Origin: Cladophialophora immunda
Lineage: Eukaryota; Ascomycota; Eurotiomycetes; Chaetothyriales; Herpotrichiellaceae
Direction of reading: 5' to 3'
Assembly: GCF_000835495.1 (NCBI RefSeq)
Contig: NW_015622545.1
Coordinates: 3,178,777-3,242,776 of the forward strand
Length of the DNA: 64,000 nt
This document shows positions 1-12,473 of this stretch, one piece after another. How positions within the stretch are numbered: the first letter of the stretch is position 1; every line of letters starts with the position of its first letter. Under the pieces are notes generated by a model. It searched no databases and was not told the origin of the DNA. It saw only the letters and a program-made list of their open reading frames with translations. The position numbers were made by a program, and so were the translations under genes.

Positions 1-148
1 TGACGTCCATTTCCATTCCACTTGCTCTTCCTATCGTAGCAGCAGAGGCGCACTTGACAGAAGGTGTGTTATGGGAGGGCGGAAGGAAGGTGTCGATGAA
101 AGATGTGGGCGTGAAAGTGGAAGAATCAGGAGAGTGACGAATGCTCAC

Positions 149-777
149 CCATTTTTGGTCAGAGGACGTGGATTGTGCAGGCGACACGGAGCACAACTGA
201 ACAAAGAGAACTGCCAGGGAAATTCTGTCAGCACGCGCCCAAGATAGAAAGGGAAAACAGCCGCGATATTGGGGGGGGACCTTGGATGCATCAAGTCACG
301 GTGGGTTGCCTGCGCCCAGGGGAATTTGAGGGCCGTGAAGAATTCGGGGTACATAAAAAAAGAGAGCGCGACACTTACCTGATCAATAGCAGACTCTACT
401 GAAATGTCCGTGGCGGGTTCCAAGCGAGCGTAAGAAGGTGAATCTGATGCGCAAGAATAAGAAAAAAGAAGCCAAAAGGATGGGGGCACGAGAAGGAAGA
501 GATAGAAACGTCGTGTGAAGTTGGACTGCAGCGAGTGTGGCCTCTCAATCAATTCCAGGTGGAAACCGTGAACCAGGGGACAAGGACAGGTGGGAAAAAA
601 GGAGACACGACTGCCATCGCCTGTCGGGCTGTTCGAGGCTTGGGCAATGGGGGCACCACCAGCGCCAGTGGCTGCAGCGGCCGTAGTGGAGAAGCATGCC
701 AAGCTCCGTCTTGGGGCGGCCACGGAAGGAGCCTGGCGCGGCTTTGATTGGAGATCAGCAACAAGGCCCCGGAACAT
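149..777 (-). CDS. Possible 5' part of a mitochondrial precursor protein (uncertain, runs off left edge)
   Basis: An ATG at 777 opens a frame whose first ~35 residues look like a mitochondrial presequence: Arg-rich, no acidic residues after residue 8, with an SLACFSTTA segment resembling a cleavage region. The frame reads through obvious introns. A near-perfect donor (GTAAGT) follows exon 379-443, whose acceptor is GCATCAG, and a further exon 149-210 is bounded by CTGGCAG and GTGAGC. Exons 2 and 3 join in phase. The exon-1 donor is not clear; GTGTCT near 608 is one in-phase choice. The rest of the gene would lie left of base 149 or outside the window. I do not recognise the protein. Splice signals and the presequence-like start support it; the rest is inference, so confidence is low. 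Confidence 0.28.
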
Positions 778-1251
778 TTAGCAGCCCAGTCCCTACGCCG
801 GGCCCCCCCATTGGTGGCTAGCCCTGCTGATTGTCCCTACCCCTGGATCTTCCCCAGCCTGGGTCTGGTGTCACCAGTTTGAAAGGCTGCATGGAGGGCC
901 ATACCTTGGTGCTAGGTGAGTAGTAGTAAGTCGGGGCAAGGCGCCTCGCGACAACCATTATTTGTTATTCCGTCCGCAGTACTCGGTATTCCCATATCCG
1001 TCTCTACATCCCCGCCCACGGCATAGAGTTGAAATGTGACTTCGTTAGTGTACAATCTATCTTCCATCCTCTTTTCTATACCTTCAAAGGGGGGGTATTC
1101 CCGGCCATCCAAGCCCGGTATAGTGGCTGTGGCACGTTATATCTCAACGCCTGCAAATGCCAGATATTCAATCCGACCATCCACCCATCCATCTTCTCTG
1201 CCAGGGAATCATGGCGCTGTATAATCACAAACGATCTGCACAAAGGCATCT
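778..1251. other. Intergenic, no gene seen
   Basis: This is the stretch between the candidate start at 777 and the 3' end of the carrier gene at 1252. It holds only short overlapping frames in several phases without splice support. It probably contains the promoter of the left-edge gene and the carrier 3' UTR. A CAGTACTCGGTAT segment near 977-989 is a degenerate relative of the 11-mer repeated elsewhere in the window. Confidence 0.5.
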
Positions 1252-2602
1252 TCAAATCACTCCCGCTCCTTCTTGAGACTGAAGCCGCTCCATTTGCTTC
1301 AACAAATACTGGTACAGGACAAGCATCGTCCCACTCTGAACACTCGTCCACACAAACCTGGGTCCTACCCCACGAAACATGCCGGCAATACCCTCGGTCT
1401 TGTATATCAAGTGCAGCCCTTCCATCACAGAGGACGTGTCGAGTGTAGGAGTGGAATGGGGGACCGTTCGAGGTCCTGAATGGATCAATCTTGTCTGCGG
1501 CTGTCTTTTGGTGCATGGCTTCTGGCTGCTCTTGACTGTCTTTTCCAGATGTGAAGCCTGGCTGTTCTTCGCACCATTGGGGTTGATCTGAGTCTGAGTC
1601 CTAGTCTTCACCACATCGAGTGGGCAGGTTATGACTCCCGCAGCACCACCCGCCGAGGCTGCGGTGAAGATTTCCAGGCCCAGCCCGATGTCTTGGGTTT
1701 CCATCCAATTCTGAGCAAACCTGCGTTCCTGCTCGTAAAATGCAAACTGCAGTGCTGAAAACGGTAGGTCCCGGACGATGGTGGCTTTATATCCGGAATA
1801 CAATGCCCCAAATCCTTCCGTCCTAGCTATTGTCCGGGCTGCATCCCAGGTTGACTTGTAGTTATATCCGGAATTGAAAAAAGGGTTGTTATACCGACCT
1901 TGGAGCTGCAATCGTGTCTTCAGCACTTCGGACGGAACGTACACAATGGATGCCGCAAGGTCGGCAAGGAAACCTAGGGTGGCATGTAAGCACGTGCGCA
2001 GCGAAACGGAAGGCGAGGAGGGTGCGCTTACCACTTGCGAGATATGATATGGATGGATTGATACCACGATCCAGCATGTGTCGCTTGCAATATTCATAGG
2101 ACCCAAAGAATATAACCGTGCCTGGGAAAGACCCCAACATAGCTGCCGTAAAGCCTCCATAGAGTCCTCTTCTCACTCCTTCTTGCCGGAATATCTTGAG
2201 GTAGGAATCGGACAATGAGGTGTATTTCGGGGGGAAATGAGGGTCGCCTTGTTGTCTCGTCTTCACAGTGTCCAGAGAATGCATCAGAATATCGCCGCTC
2301 GTGCCGCCTATTCCTCCAGCCAGCATCGACTGTCATTCTCCATCAGCAAAAATGGTCTGCCTAAGTGGGGGGGGGGGAGGTGTTGAGTATTTGTAACATA
2401 CATGAATGTATGGGGGCCTCTTCAGCTCCAAATCGGCTTCCGCCTCCTCCAATCTCTCCATTGTTCGAGGCCGCTTATTCTGTCGTGTGCCGTCGAGACC
2501 AAAGTCCGGTTCCGAATAGCCATTGTGCTGTGCATCAACAGCAGTGTTTCCGACAGAGCTGTCTGAAAAGAACCAATTGGACAGGCGTGAAGTTAGGCTC
2601 AT
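1252..2602 (-). CDS. Mitochondrial carrier family (SLC25) protein, Mme1/YMR166C-like
   Basis: Three exons (2402-2602, 2032-2329, 1252-1973) give 406 aa. Introns are GTATGT..GACAG and GTAAGC..CCTAG. The protein has the three tandem carrier repeats with their signature helices: S-L-D-T-V-K at the start of repeat 1, P-S-E-V-L-K in repeat 2 and P-L-D-V-V-K in repeat 3. The ~65-residue N-terminal extension is hydrophilic and variable. The segment around exon 2 ([20 protein letters not shown]) is characteristic of the yeast YMR166C (Mme1) and fungal AMC carrier group, which act in the inner mitochondrial membrane; Mme1 has been linked to magnesium export, but the substrate cannot be read from sequence. 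The start at 2602 was chosen as the first ATG giving a compact first exon; in-frame ATGs further upstream are less likely. Ser replaces the usual Pro in the first signature. Family call is secure, ortholog call moderate. Confidence 0.85.
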
Positions 2603-3187
2603 GGAGGGCTCTGGGCCCCTTGAATACACAGTCGCAGGTGAAGAAAACGGGCTGTTGGAATTAAGGTGACTGAACAGGAGGAGGAAACGAGTTGTTCGCC
2701 GCAACGAGATCAGCGCAAGGCCCTCTCTCATCAAAAAGTTTGGCGGTCTCAACTTCGGCCTTTGGCGGGACTTGGCGAGGCTCGCTCGGCCGATTGAGTA
2801 GGCTTCCTCCGATTGGACAGCCTTGCGGACCAAAATTGGTCACCAAACGGGTGATTAATGGTTGGGTTCGGAGTCCAGCATGATTGTCAAAGTTCCAACA
2901 AGAATGCCATCCACCATTGTGCTACCTTCATGTACTGTGTACTCATGACATGGTCAGGATTGGGCGGACAAAGGAAATCCCCCAGCCAATTCCAATCCAA
3001 TGCTGTCTCTCCATCCCTTAGCGTTATGACAAGAGGCATTCACCGCGTTGGCCGAAGCTCAATTAGTAGCATTGAAGGACAAGACAAATGCAGGCGCAAC
3101 TTTTGCCAAAGAAGTAAGGGAGAATAATTTTGTACACGCCGTCCCTGCATCCGCCTCGCTAAATCCAGCCAAACCCGACAAGCACTC
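2603..3187. promoter_or_regulatory. Promoter region of the carrier gene
   Basis: 585 bp between the carrier start and the E2 stop codon, both on the minus strand. Two CCAAT boxes on the minus strand (ATTGG at 2812-2816 and 2835-2839) sit about 210-235 bp upstream of the chosen carrier start. CCAAT boxes are bound by the Hap/CBC complex, which commonly controls mitochondrial genes in fungi; binding here is inferred. No further gene is seen. Confidence 0.4.
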
Positions 3188-4849
3188 TCACAGCATCATC
3201 TCCAACGGGTTCTCCACCACCTTCTTCAATTCCTTGATCCATTCAGCTCCCACAGCCCCGTCCACGACCTTGTGGTCGAAACTGCCAGTGACAATGATTT
3301 GGTCATCCCATTCAGTGACAGTGCCTTCTTCAGTCTCAACCGGTACGGCAACCTTGCGAGTGGTGCCGACGGCGAGAATTGCGGCTTGGGGCGGGTTGAT
3401 CACCGCAGTGAATCTTTCAACCGCATGGTTCATGCCCATGTTGCTGATTGTGAATGTGCCGCCTTGGTACTCTTCGGGCTTAAGCTTGCCGTCTCGTGCT
3501 CGCTTTCCAAGGTCTTTGACTGAGTTTGAAATTGCAGAGAGCCCAATACTGTCGGCATTCTTCACAATAGGGGTCATCAAGCCGATGGGCGTGGCCACGG
3601 CGACGCTCACATCAACTGTGTTGTGTTGACGAATGATCGCCTGACCACCATCTTCTCTCCAACTAGAGTTCACGGCCGGCACCTTCTTGCATGCGATTGC
3701 GCAGGCTTTGATCAGGAAATCGTTGACGGACAATTTGTACTTGCCGTCAGATGCGGCATTGAGTGCTTCTCTCAGCTTCAGCAATTTTGTTACCGACAGA
3801 GTTGTCGAGACGAAATAGTGGGGGTTTTGGTTCATCGATTCGCGGAGTCGTGTAGCAATAGTCTTCCGCATCGAGCTCGCGGGGATGTCCTCATAAGATG
3901 GGCCGGCGGCTGCAGTAGGTGCAGCACCCGCCGTAGGCTTATACTTCTCAACGTCGGCGAGGGTGATACGTCCTCCTGGGCCAGTGCCTTTGACCGATTT
4001 GATAGGGACACCTTTTTCAAGAGCCAGCTTTTTAACAGCAGGGCTGATGACCGGCTCCCTGTCTAGCACTGACTGAAGCCTCTCACCTGTGGTATCAGCT
4101 TCGACAGCTTCCGGCTTGGGTTCTTTGGTTTCTCCAGGAGGGGCTGTGCCTGAACCGGAGTCTGGCTTCTCTGTGGCTTGAGATGTTTCTTCTGCTGGTT
4201 TCTCCTGCGGAGGTGCTTTCTCACCGCCGGCGTCTTCGAGCGTGAAAGATTCAAATGCCGAGACATCTGTGCCTTCGTCGACCATCACAGCAATCGGCTA
4301 ATTCTGTGTTAGCATGTCCGGAATGTGATTTATGACCTTCATTGCCTTACATTTCCGACTGCGACATCCTTCTCACCTGTTTCCTTCAGGATTTTCGCAA
4401 GCACGCCTTCCTCTTGAAATTCGAAGTCCATTTGAGCTTTGTCTGTCTCGATCTCCACAAGGACGTCTCCAGGAGCCAACTTGTCTCCAACCTTTTTCTG
4501 CCATGCGCCAATATTGCCGGCGGACATGGTGGGTGAGAGTGCAGGCATACTGATCACAGTATGAGGGGGAAACGCTGTCGGAATTGTCAGTCATGTTCAC
4601 GCTTTGCCGGGGGAATTGTAGGATTGAGGCGCACATTTCGAGGCATAGTAGCGGCTAAGCACTGACAGGCACGGGAAAGGTTGGGCCCTGCACGCGTGAG
4701 TTAGTTTATAGGTGCGCTTCTTTGGGGTGTAGTCCGTACACTGCTGGGTTTTGTAGTCTTTGCAAGGCACTCTTGCTAACTCTTGAGCTGGCAGAGGATT
4801 GAAGTAGGATGCGTGACCCTGATCGGGACAACAGCGTTGAGGTCGCCAT
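3188..4849 (-). CDS. LAT1: Dihydrolipoamide acetyltransferase, E2 of the pyruvate dehydrogenase complex
   Basis: Four exons (4740-4849, 4635-4654, 4351-4574, 3188-4297) give 487 aa. Introns run 4655-4739, 4575-4634 and 4298-4350. E2 forms the core of the mitochondrial pyruvate dehydrogenase complex and transfers acetyl groups to CoA. Order: mitochondrial presequence (residues 1-~40, ending in RYYASK), one lipoyl domain (~50-125) with the lipoylated lysine in IETDKAQM (K89), an Ala/Pro/Glu-rich linker, the E1/E3-binding domain (~201-237, ending [16 protein letters not shown]) and the acetyltransferase domain with the active-site motif DHKVVDG (H460, D464). The C-terminus [10 protein letters not shown] is typical of PDH rather than 2-oxoglutarate E2. 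The second exon is only 20 nt long, and its removal would break the frame. Its donor is the weaker GTGCGC. The gene is divergent from SEC7 across ~660 bp. Confidence 0.93.
4635..4654 (-). other. LAT1: 20-nt microexon of the E2 gene
   Basis: The exon encodes the RYYASK joint between presequence and lipoyl domain. It is bounded by acceptor CTTAG (upstream intron 85 nt) and donor GTGCGC (downstream intron 60 nt, with a TGACTGAC branch-like sequence and acceptor CCGACAG). Entry in phase 2 and exit in phase 1 both match the flanking exons, so the model keeps 487 codons open. Confidence 0.7.
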
Positions 4850-5512
4850 TGGGAAGCACCAGGAGCGGCGGAAAGGGAGAAGACGGGCCGCAGTCTGGGA
4901 GGACTCAATGAGGGCAAAGGAGCGACAAGGAAGGAAAAAGAGACAGAAGAGAACCCTGACAGATGACGGTCCCTTTGGCAATGAAGCTTGCAAGATATAA
5001 GGGATTGTTGGAGTGTTGGCGACAGCTAAGAAAATGGGTTGAGCACAGAGTCCAACTCCACTCCGGTTTCCGAAATGGCAGGGAGAGACAAGGCGGGCGA
5101 CAGCTTTTTTGGGGGGCGCTCCTTAGGCTAGTGAGGCCCAACGATTGGAGGTCCGGAGAGAGAACAGCTCCAGCTTGAGCTCTTCACTTAGACCGTGAGT
5201 GTCCGTCCGTTGCAACCACGTAAGCAGCGGCATTGGTCTCTATACCTGAACGCAGAACACCCTGTCCCCAAGGGCGGACCCTGTGCGGTTTATGCTGCAC
5301 CCTGACTCTCCGCAGCATTTGACAGATGTGAGCAGGCACTGATTATTCCTGGCAACACGGAAACGAACATCTGGACAGATCGAGTTTGCGACTATCATTC
5401 TCCAATTTCTGCGCCGACCCCATGACTGCAATGTGTCCGACGTTCCCTGCCGACCTTAGGTGATCTTGAATCCTCTATCTGGTCCATAATCCTCCTTTCC
5501 GCGCCCGGCCAA
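4850..5512. promoter_or_regulatory. Bidirectional promoter, LAT1 / SEC7
   Basis: 663 bp between two divergent start codons. A CCAAT box on the minus strand (ATTGG at 5144-5148) lies ~295 bp from the LAT1 start. The side towards SEC7 is pyrimidine-rich just upstream of the ATG. I see no other gene. Confidence 0.4.
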
Positions 5513-8500
5513 ATGTCTGGCGTCGAGGGTGAGCCGCCGCCGATCGATGCCAACCCGGACCACGACTTACGATCAGAACCTCTCTCGGAAGACGAGGCCG
5601 AGACTACTGTGCCCGAACATGAAGCGGATTCCACTGACGAGGCTGGCTACGATGAGCCGTCGAATCATGGGGTAACAATAACTATCGAGGATGCGGATGC
5701 TGAAGATGGTTTACCGGAAGAGGACACGGGCGAGGTTGTCTCCGAAGGCGATATCTCGGTGGTGATAGAGTCTCAGCAGGACTCTGACAAGGGTACCGAA
5801 CCTAGGGAAGAGGTGGAAGAGGCTCCGCAGACTGATGCTCCCGAGAATGCGCCCACCGATGCTGTGGTTGTCAACTCGACAGAGGTGGAGGAGCGCCCGA
5901 ACCAGCACCAGGATGAGCCAGAGCCTAAAGAGATCCCAGCTGCAGCTGCTTCGGAGGATCATCCAGATATGCCAGGGCGAAGGCCTACCATGACAGCAAC
6001 ACGCCCTGTGCAGGTGAATTCCTCCGTCTTCGTTGTCAGTGCTCTAGAAACGATCGGAGCAGCCAAGGAAGTCCGCAAGAATAAGGAATTTGCAGATGCT
6101 GTCCAGGCTGCTCTGTCGAATATCAAGAACACGGAACAGGCAGTCAATCCAGAAATCATATTCCGCCCATTGCAAATGGCAACCAAATCGTTCACCATAC
6201 CTCTGCAGGTGACGGCATTGGATTGTATCGGAAAGTTGATCAGCTATTCATATTTTGCATTTCCAGTTGTCGCAACAAACCAAGCCGGTTCAGCAGACAC
6301 TCCACCTCTGATTGAAAGGGCGATTGAGGCGATTTGCGACTGCTTCGAAAACGAAGCCACTGCCGTGGAAATTCAGCAACAGATTATCAAGTCATTGCTC
6401 GCAGCCGTCCTAGACGACAAGATCGTCGTGCACGGCGCGGGTCTTCTGAAAGCCGTCCGCCAAATTTACAATATTTTCATATATTCCAAATCGAGCCAAA
6501 ATCAACAAGTTGCCCAAGGGTCTTTGCTTCAGATGATTGCCACAGTTTTCGAAAGGGTCAGAGTGCGATTGGACTTGAAGGAGGCACGCCTAAGAGAGTC
6601 CAACGATGCGAAGACGGACGAAGGGTTGACTGCGGAGACATCCATACTGGGCAACGGAGGCGTGAACGGCATGAATGGACAAGTGGACACCCCGGACCAT
6701 GAGACTCCTCCCCAGCTCGCGGATGGGCTGGCTCCTGGCCAGGAAAAACTGACTCTGCAAAGCTTCGAAAACAACAAGAACCTCGACGATGCGATTGTCG
6801 CGGACAGCGCTCCAACAACAGTCACACGCGCCAGACGGGAGCGCAAAAACACTCGCACTAGTTCCGCGCCAGTATCTCGATCCAGCTTGCAAGAAGACCG
6901 CGACGAGACGGAACTATCTCCGGAAGACGAAGACGATGTCTACATCAAAGATGCCTTCTTGGTGTTTCGGTCGCTTTGCAAACTCAGCCAGAAAGTCTTG
7001 AGCTACGATCAGCAGCAGGATCTGCGGAGTCAAAACATGCGCTCCAAGCTCTTGTCCTTACATTTGATTTATCATGTCATCAACAACTATACGACAGTCT
7101 TCACGTCTTCATTCTCGAATATCAAGAGTGGCGGCAATGCTGAGCCTACACCATTCTTGCAAGTTGCCAAACCTCACTTGTGCCTCAGTCTTTCTAGGAA
7201 TGCGGCGAGCTCGGTTCCCCGGGTTTATGAAGTGTGTTGCGAAATATTCTGGCTTTCGCTGAAACATATGCGCGTCCTACTGAAAAAGGAGCTTGAGGTT
7301 TTCTTAAAAGAAGTTTATCTTGCTGTATTGGAACGGCGCAATGCACCACTTTTCCAGAAACAAATGTTCATGGACGTTTTGGAAAGACTCTCGGGAGATC
7401 CTCGTGCTCTAGTTGAGATCTACCTCAATTACGACTGCGACCGGACGGCGCTGGACAACATGTACCAAGAAATAATTGAACACCTATCTCGGATCTGCAG
7501 CACACCCGTTGCAGTCACTCCTATCCAGCAACACCAATACCAAGAACAACAGACAAAACCATCGACCCCCGTCTCTGAGTGGCATTCACGAGGCGCATTA
7601 CTACCCGGACTGTCGACAGCCAGTTTGAGCCAGCATCCACCTCCACCGCCGCCGATACCGATTGAGTATTCTCTGAAGCAGCAATCATTGCGTTGTCTGG
7701 TCGAAATCCTTCACTCGCTCGATAATTGGTCTAGTCAAGGCAGCCCAGAACAGGTCAATGGATCTCGATATCCGGCATCGAGAGGCTCGTACGAGGACTC
7801 AAGGGAGTCACTGGACTATAGCGAAAAGCCACCTCCGTCGCCTCGCGTTCCAGGCATAGGTAGCGAATCAGGAATCTCCACGCCAGTGGTAGAAGATGAT
7901 CCGACTGAAGTCGAGAAAGTGAGAATGCGCAAATTTGCTCTGAACGAGGCGATCCGACAATTCAACTTCAAGCCGAAACGAGGAATCAAAGCTCTCTTGG
8001 CTGAAGGATTCATTCGCAGTGATAGCCCACACGATATTGCCAAGTTCTTGTATGCAAATGACAGACTGGACAAAGCCATGCTAGGAGAATACCTCGGCGA
8101 AGGCGACGAAAAGAATATCGCCATCATGCATGCTTTTGTGGACATGATGGACTTTGGCAAGAGGCGTTTTGTTGACGCCCTAAGGCAGTTCCTGCAAAGT
8201 TTTCGCCTTCCTGGAGAAGCGCAGAAGATCGATCGGTTCATGCTCAAGTTCGCGGAGCGATACCTCAGTGGCAATCCAAACGCATTTGCGAATGCCGACA
8301 CTGCTTATGTACTAGCATATTCGGTCATCATGTTAAACACTGATCAACATAGTTCAAAGCTGAAAGGTGCCAGAATGACTGTAGAAGATTTCATCAAGAA
8401 CAACAGGGGAATCAACGACGGTCAGGATTTGCCCGCGGACTATCTAAGCGGCATCTTCGAGGAAATATCCAACAGCGAAATCGTCCTGGATTCTGAGCGG

Positions 8501-11500
8501 GAACACGCTGCCGAGTTGGGGATTGCTACTGTTACGAGTGCGGGCTTCGCATCAAGGGCAGGTCAAGCGCTGGCCAACGTCGGCCGAGACTTGCAAAAGG
8601 AGAAGTACACCCAGGCGTCTGAGGAAATGGCAAACAAGACGGAACAGTTATATCGAAGTCTCATCAGGGCACAGAAGCGTTCCGCAGTCCGGGAGGCGTT
8701 GTCACGATTCATTCCAGCGACCTCAATCAAGCATGTTGGGCCCATGTTCAACGTGACATGGATGTCATTCCTGTCGGCCTTTTCCAGTCAGATGCAGGAC
8801 GCGCAAAACCTCGATCTTATCAGGCAGTGCCTGGAAGGCTTAAGGTTGGCTATCAGAATAGCCTGCAGGTTTGACTTGGAGACACCCAGAGTTGCATTTG
8901 TCACGGCGCTTGCCAAGTTCACGAACCTGGGTAACCTCAAAGAAATGATGGCAAAGAACTTGGAGGCGTTGAAGGTGCTCATTGAAGTTGCTCTGACCGA
9001 AGGCGATCTCTTGAAATCCTCTTGGCGGGAGGTGTTGATGTGCATCAGTCAGCTCGACAGACTGCAGCTTCTTTCGACCGGAATTGATGAAGGGGTCATC
9101 CCAGATGTCACAAGGGCCCACATTTCCACACCCTCAGCTACCCCTAGGGACGGTGCAAGGAGCCGTCGGTCAATGCAAGCTTCCAAACGACCGAGGCCGA
9201 GATCTGCGCATAGCTTCCGGCCAGAGGTTGCAGATGAGACCAAGTCTACAGATATGGTCCGAGGAGTAGACAGGATATTCACCAACACTGCCAAGCTCTC
9301 GTCTGAGGCAATTGTCGACTTCGTCCAGGCATTGAGCGATGTCAGTTGGCAAGAGATTCAATCCTCGGGCAACAGCGAATCTCCGCGCATGTACAGTCTT
9401 CAAAAACTAGTGGAAATCAGCTATTACAACATGACAAGAGTCAGGATAGAATGGACCCGGATCTGGGAAGTGCTTGGGGAACACTTCAACCAGGTTGGCT
9501 GCCACAACAACACCGCTGTGGTGTTCTTTGCCCTGGATTCGCTCCGCCAGCTCTCGATGAGGTTCATGGAAATCGAAGAGTTGCCGGGGTTCAAATTCCA
9601 AAAAGACTTCCTGAAGCCATTTGAGCACGTGATGGCGAACAGCACCGTTGTTACCGTCAAGGACATGGTCTTGAGATGTCTGATCCAGATGATCCAAGCT
9701 CGTGGGGACAACATCAGGTCGGGCTGGAAGACCATGTTTGGCGTCTTCTCAGTTGCTGCCAGAGAACAATATGAAGCAATTGTCAACATTGCTTTTGACT
9801 ATACCAACCAGATCTACAATACCCGATTCGGCGTGGTCATTTCGCAAGGCTCATTTCCAGACCTGGTTGTCTGTCTGACCGAGTTCTCCAAAAACCTCAA
9901 GTTCCAGAAGAAATCATTACAAGCGATTGAATTGCTGAAATCAACGGTACCGAAGATGCTAAAGACTCCAGAATGCCCACTCTCAAGACGTCATGGCAAG
10001 GTTCCCGGTTCCGAGGAGTCTGGCGTGGTGGCAGGTGTCAAGCAACCTACTTCGCAAACCGAGGAGGAACAGTTCTGGTACCCGGTCCTGATCGCTTACC
10101 AGGACGTGTTGATGACGGGTGAGGATCTTGAAGTCCGGTCCAGAGCCCTCACCTATCTATTTGAAACTCTTATCAGATACGGTGGTGATTTCCCTACCGA
10201 GTTCTGGGATGTCCTTTGGCGACAATTACTGTACCCAATATTTGTCGTTTTGCAAAGCAAGTCGGAGATGTCGAAAGCCCCCAATCACGAGGAACTGTCA
10301 GTGTGGTTGTCGACGACAATGATTCAAGCCCTTCGGAACATGATCACACTCTTCACGCATTACTTTGACTCGCTAGAGCATATGCTTGATCGCTTCCTGG
10401 ATCTTCTTACATTGTGTATTTGTCAGGAAAATGACACTATAGCCCGCATAGGGAGCAACTGCCTCCAGCAACTAATCCTCCAGAACGTTACCAAATTCTC
10501 GCCCGAGCATTGGTCGAGAATTGTGTCTGCATTCGTGGAGCTCTTCAACAGGACGACAGCCTATGAACTGTTCTCGGCCGCAGCAACAATGTCCGACGCT
10601 CGACCTTCACCAGGCCATGATGGGTCCGAAGGCCTATCTATCTCTGGAACCACGATTGTCGAGACCCCGACAACTAATGGCGCCCCCATGTCCTTCCACG
10701 GCGCAACTCCTTCCTTGGAATCGCAATCAAGCTCGGCCGCCCCTCTCCCTGAAATCCCTCAGACTCAGAGCACCCAGGAGTTGGAGGACTATCGCCCGCA
10801 TTCAGACATGCAAGCACCCGCACCGGTGGTGACTGCTGCGCGCCGACGCTTCTTTAACAAGATCATCACAAATTGTGTTCTGCAGCTACTTATGATCGAG
10901 ACCGTCGCAGAACTGTTCTCGAATGATTCGGTCTATGCCCAAATACCCTCAGCCGAGCTTCTGCGCCTGATGGCACTCCTGAAGAAGTCGTATCAATTCG
11001 CCAAGAAGTTCAATGGTGACAAAGAGCTGCGCATGGCTCTTTGGAGACAAGGATTCATGCGACAACCGCCGAATTTGCTGAAGCAAGAATCCGGATCGGC
11101 GAATACATATGTGAGCATCTTGCTCCGTATGTATCATGACGAAGGGGAAGAGCGGAGGTCAAGTCGCGATCAAACCGAAGGCGCTCTGATTCCGTAAGTT
11201 CTTTTTGGGGGGATAGACATAAACTTCGTTGCTAATTCCATTGTTTCTCCAGACTGTGCGCCGACATCATCCGCTCCTTCATTCTCCTCGACGAAGAAAC
11301 CCAACAACGAAACATCGTCGCATGGAGGCCCGTCGTCATTGATGTCCTGGAGGGCTACACGAACTTCCCCAAGGAGAGTTTTGAGAAGCACCTCGACACA
11401 TTCTACCCGCTTGCCGTGGGCCTGTTGGAAAAAGAAATCGGCTCCGATCTGCGCAACGCGCTGTGGGGCATGTTCCGCCGCGTGGGGGAGGTCAAGTTTG

Positions 11501-11670
11501 GCATGCCTGAACTGGTGCTCATGAGAGGGAGGGATGGCAGCATGAGCTCGACGAGGAATGGCAGTGTTGGCGCCGCGCCGACCAGTCCGAGCCAGTCGAG
11601 TCGGGGATTTGAGTTCTCACAAAGTGGCGGCAGGAGGGGGAGTCGGGTGAGCAGGACGGGGCCGGCATGA
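5513..11670 (+). CDS. SEC7: Arf guanine nucleotide exchange factor Sec7 (BIG family)
   Basis: Two exons (5513-11193, 11253-11670; intron GTAAGT..TCCAG, 59 nt) give 2032 aa, close to the ~2000 residues of yeast Sec7. The protein activates Arf1 at the trans-Golgi for vesicle formation. Order: acidic disordered N-terminus (1-~170); DCB region (~175-370); HUS domain (~475-680) containing the HUS box YLNYDCD; Pro-rich linker; catalytic Sec7 domain (~806-995) with the glutamic finger E902 in FRLPGEAQ and the AYSVIMLNTDQH motif; then HDS helical repeats to ~1960 and a Ser/Gly-rich tail. The HDS1-type segment around GWKTMFGVF is also visible. All residues needed for exchange activity appear present. 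Transcription is divergent from LAT1. Confidence 0.95.
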
Positions 11671-12473
11671 AGAAAGAGAAAAGGAAGCAGCAGGCAGGCA
11701 GATATTTATGCCTATGCCGTGGTGTGCTTGCTTGCTTGCTTGCTTTCAGAGATGTTTTTAGACTTGCGGTCAGGTCAAGCTGCATTCTCTGGCATGCATT
11801 CCCTCCGACGGACCCGTGGTGTCAGTCCCGGACAATGACCACACCAGTCCAGATCAGACCACACGGGAACCAACACGAGCGGTCTCCCTATTCCGCCCCA
11901 GTGTAACAAAGGAAAAAATGGATGTCATGTTCTTTGTCTTGCATAGCGTCCTACCTACTCTCTATCTATGTACGATCTCCGGCTCCATTGGTGGCGAATG
12001 ATTGTTTGGTCCCATCAACACAGACGGCAGCCGCCTTGTGCTCATATAGAGGGAGAGAAGCGGGCAGCGCGGCATGTAGGGAAATCTATGCAATGAAATC
12101 AAGGAATTCAAGCGGTCAGACGCCCTGGGTATCTACTGGTTGCTGTGTAGTGTAGTTCTTTGTTCCTCGTTACACATGGCCGCTTGTCGGCGTGTCAGCT
12201 TGTGAGCTTGTGAGGTTGTTTACCTGCAAAGCTGTTTGCTTGTTTGCTTGTCTGCTTGTCTGCTTGTCTGCTTGTCTATCGCCCTGGCTGTCTAGCTATT
12301 TGTCATCCCAATCACGAACCCAAACAAACAAACAAACAAACAAGCAGCCCAGACTAAGACTATACGTGAGGGCAAGAGCAAGGGCTCAAACACCACCCAT
12401 CCCCTCGCCTTCCCTTATCGTCTCCATTTTCCTATTCTATTTCCTGTCGCAAAAGAAAAGGATATCAAAGGCG
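11671..12473. repeat. Convergent intergenic region with simple repeats
   Basis: This separates the SEC7 stop from the METTL16 stop. It contains a GCTT tetramer run (11725-11746), an 8-nt period run of CTTGTCTG (about 12238-12278), and a CAAA run (12321-12343). The octamer side and the CAAA side are partly complementary: TGCTTGTTTG at 12237-12246 is the exact reverse complement of 12337-12346, so transcripts through this region could fold back. No gene is seen. Confidence 0.6.
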
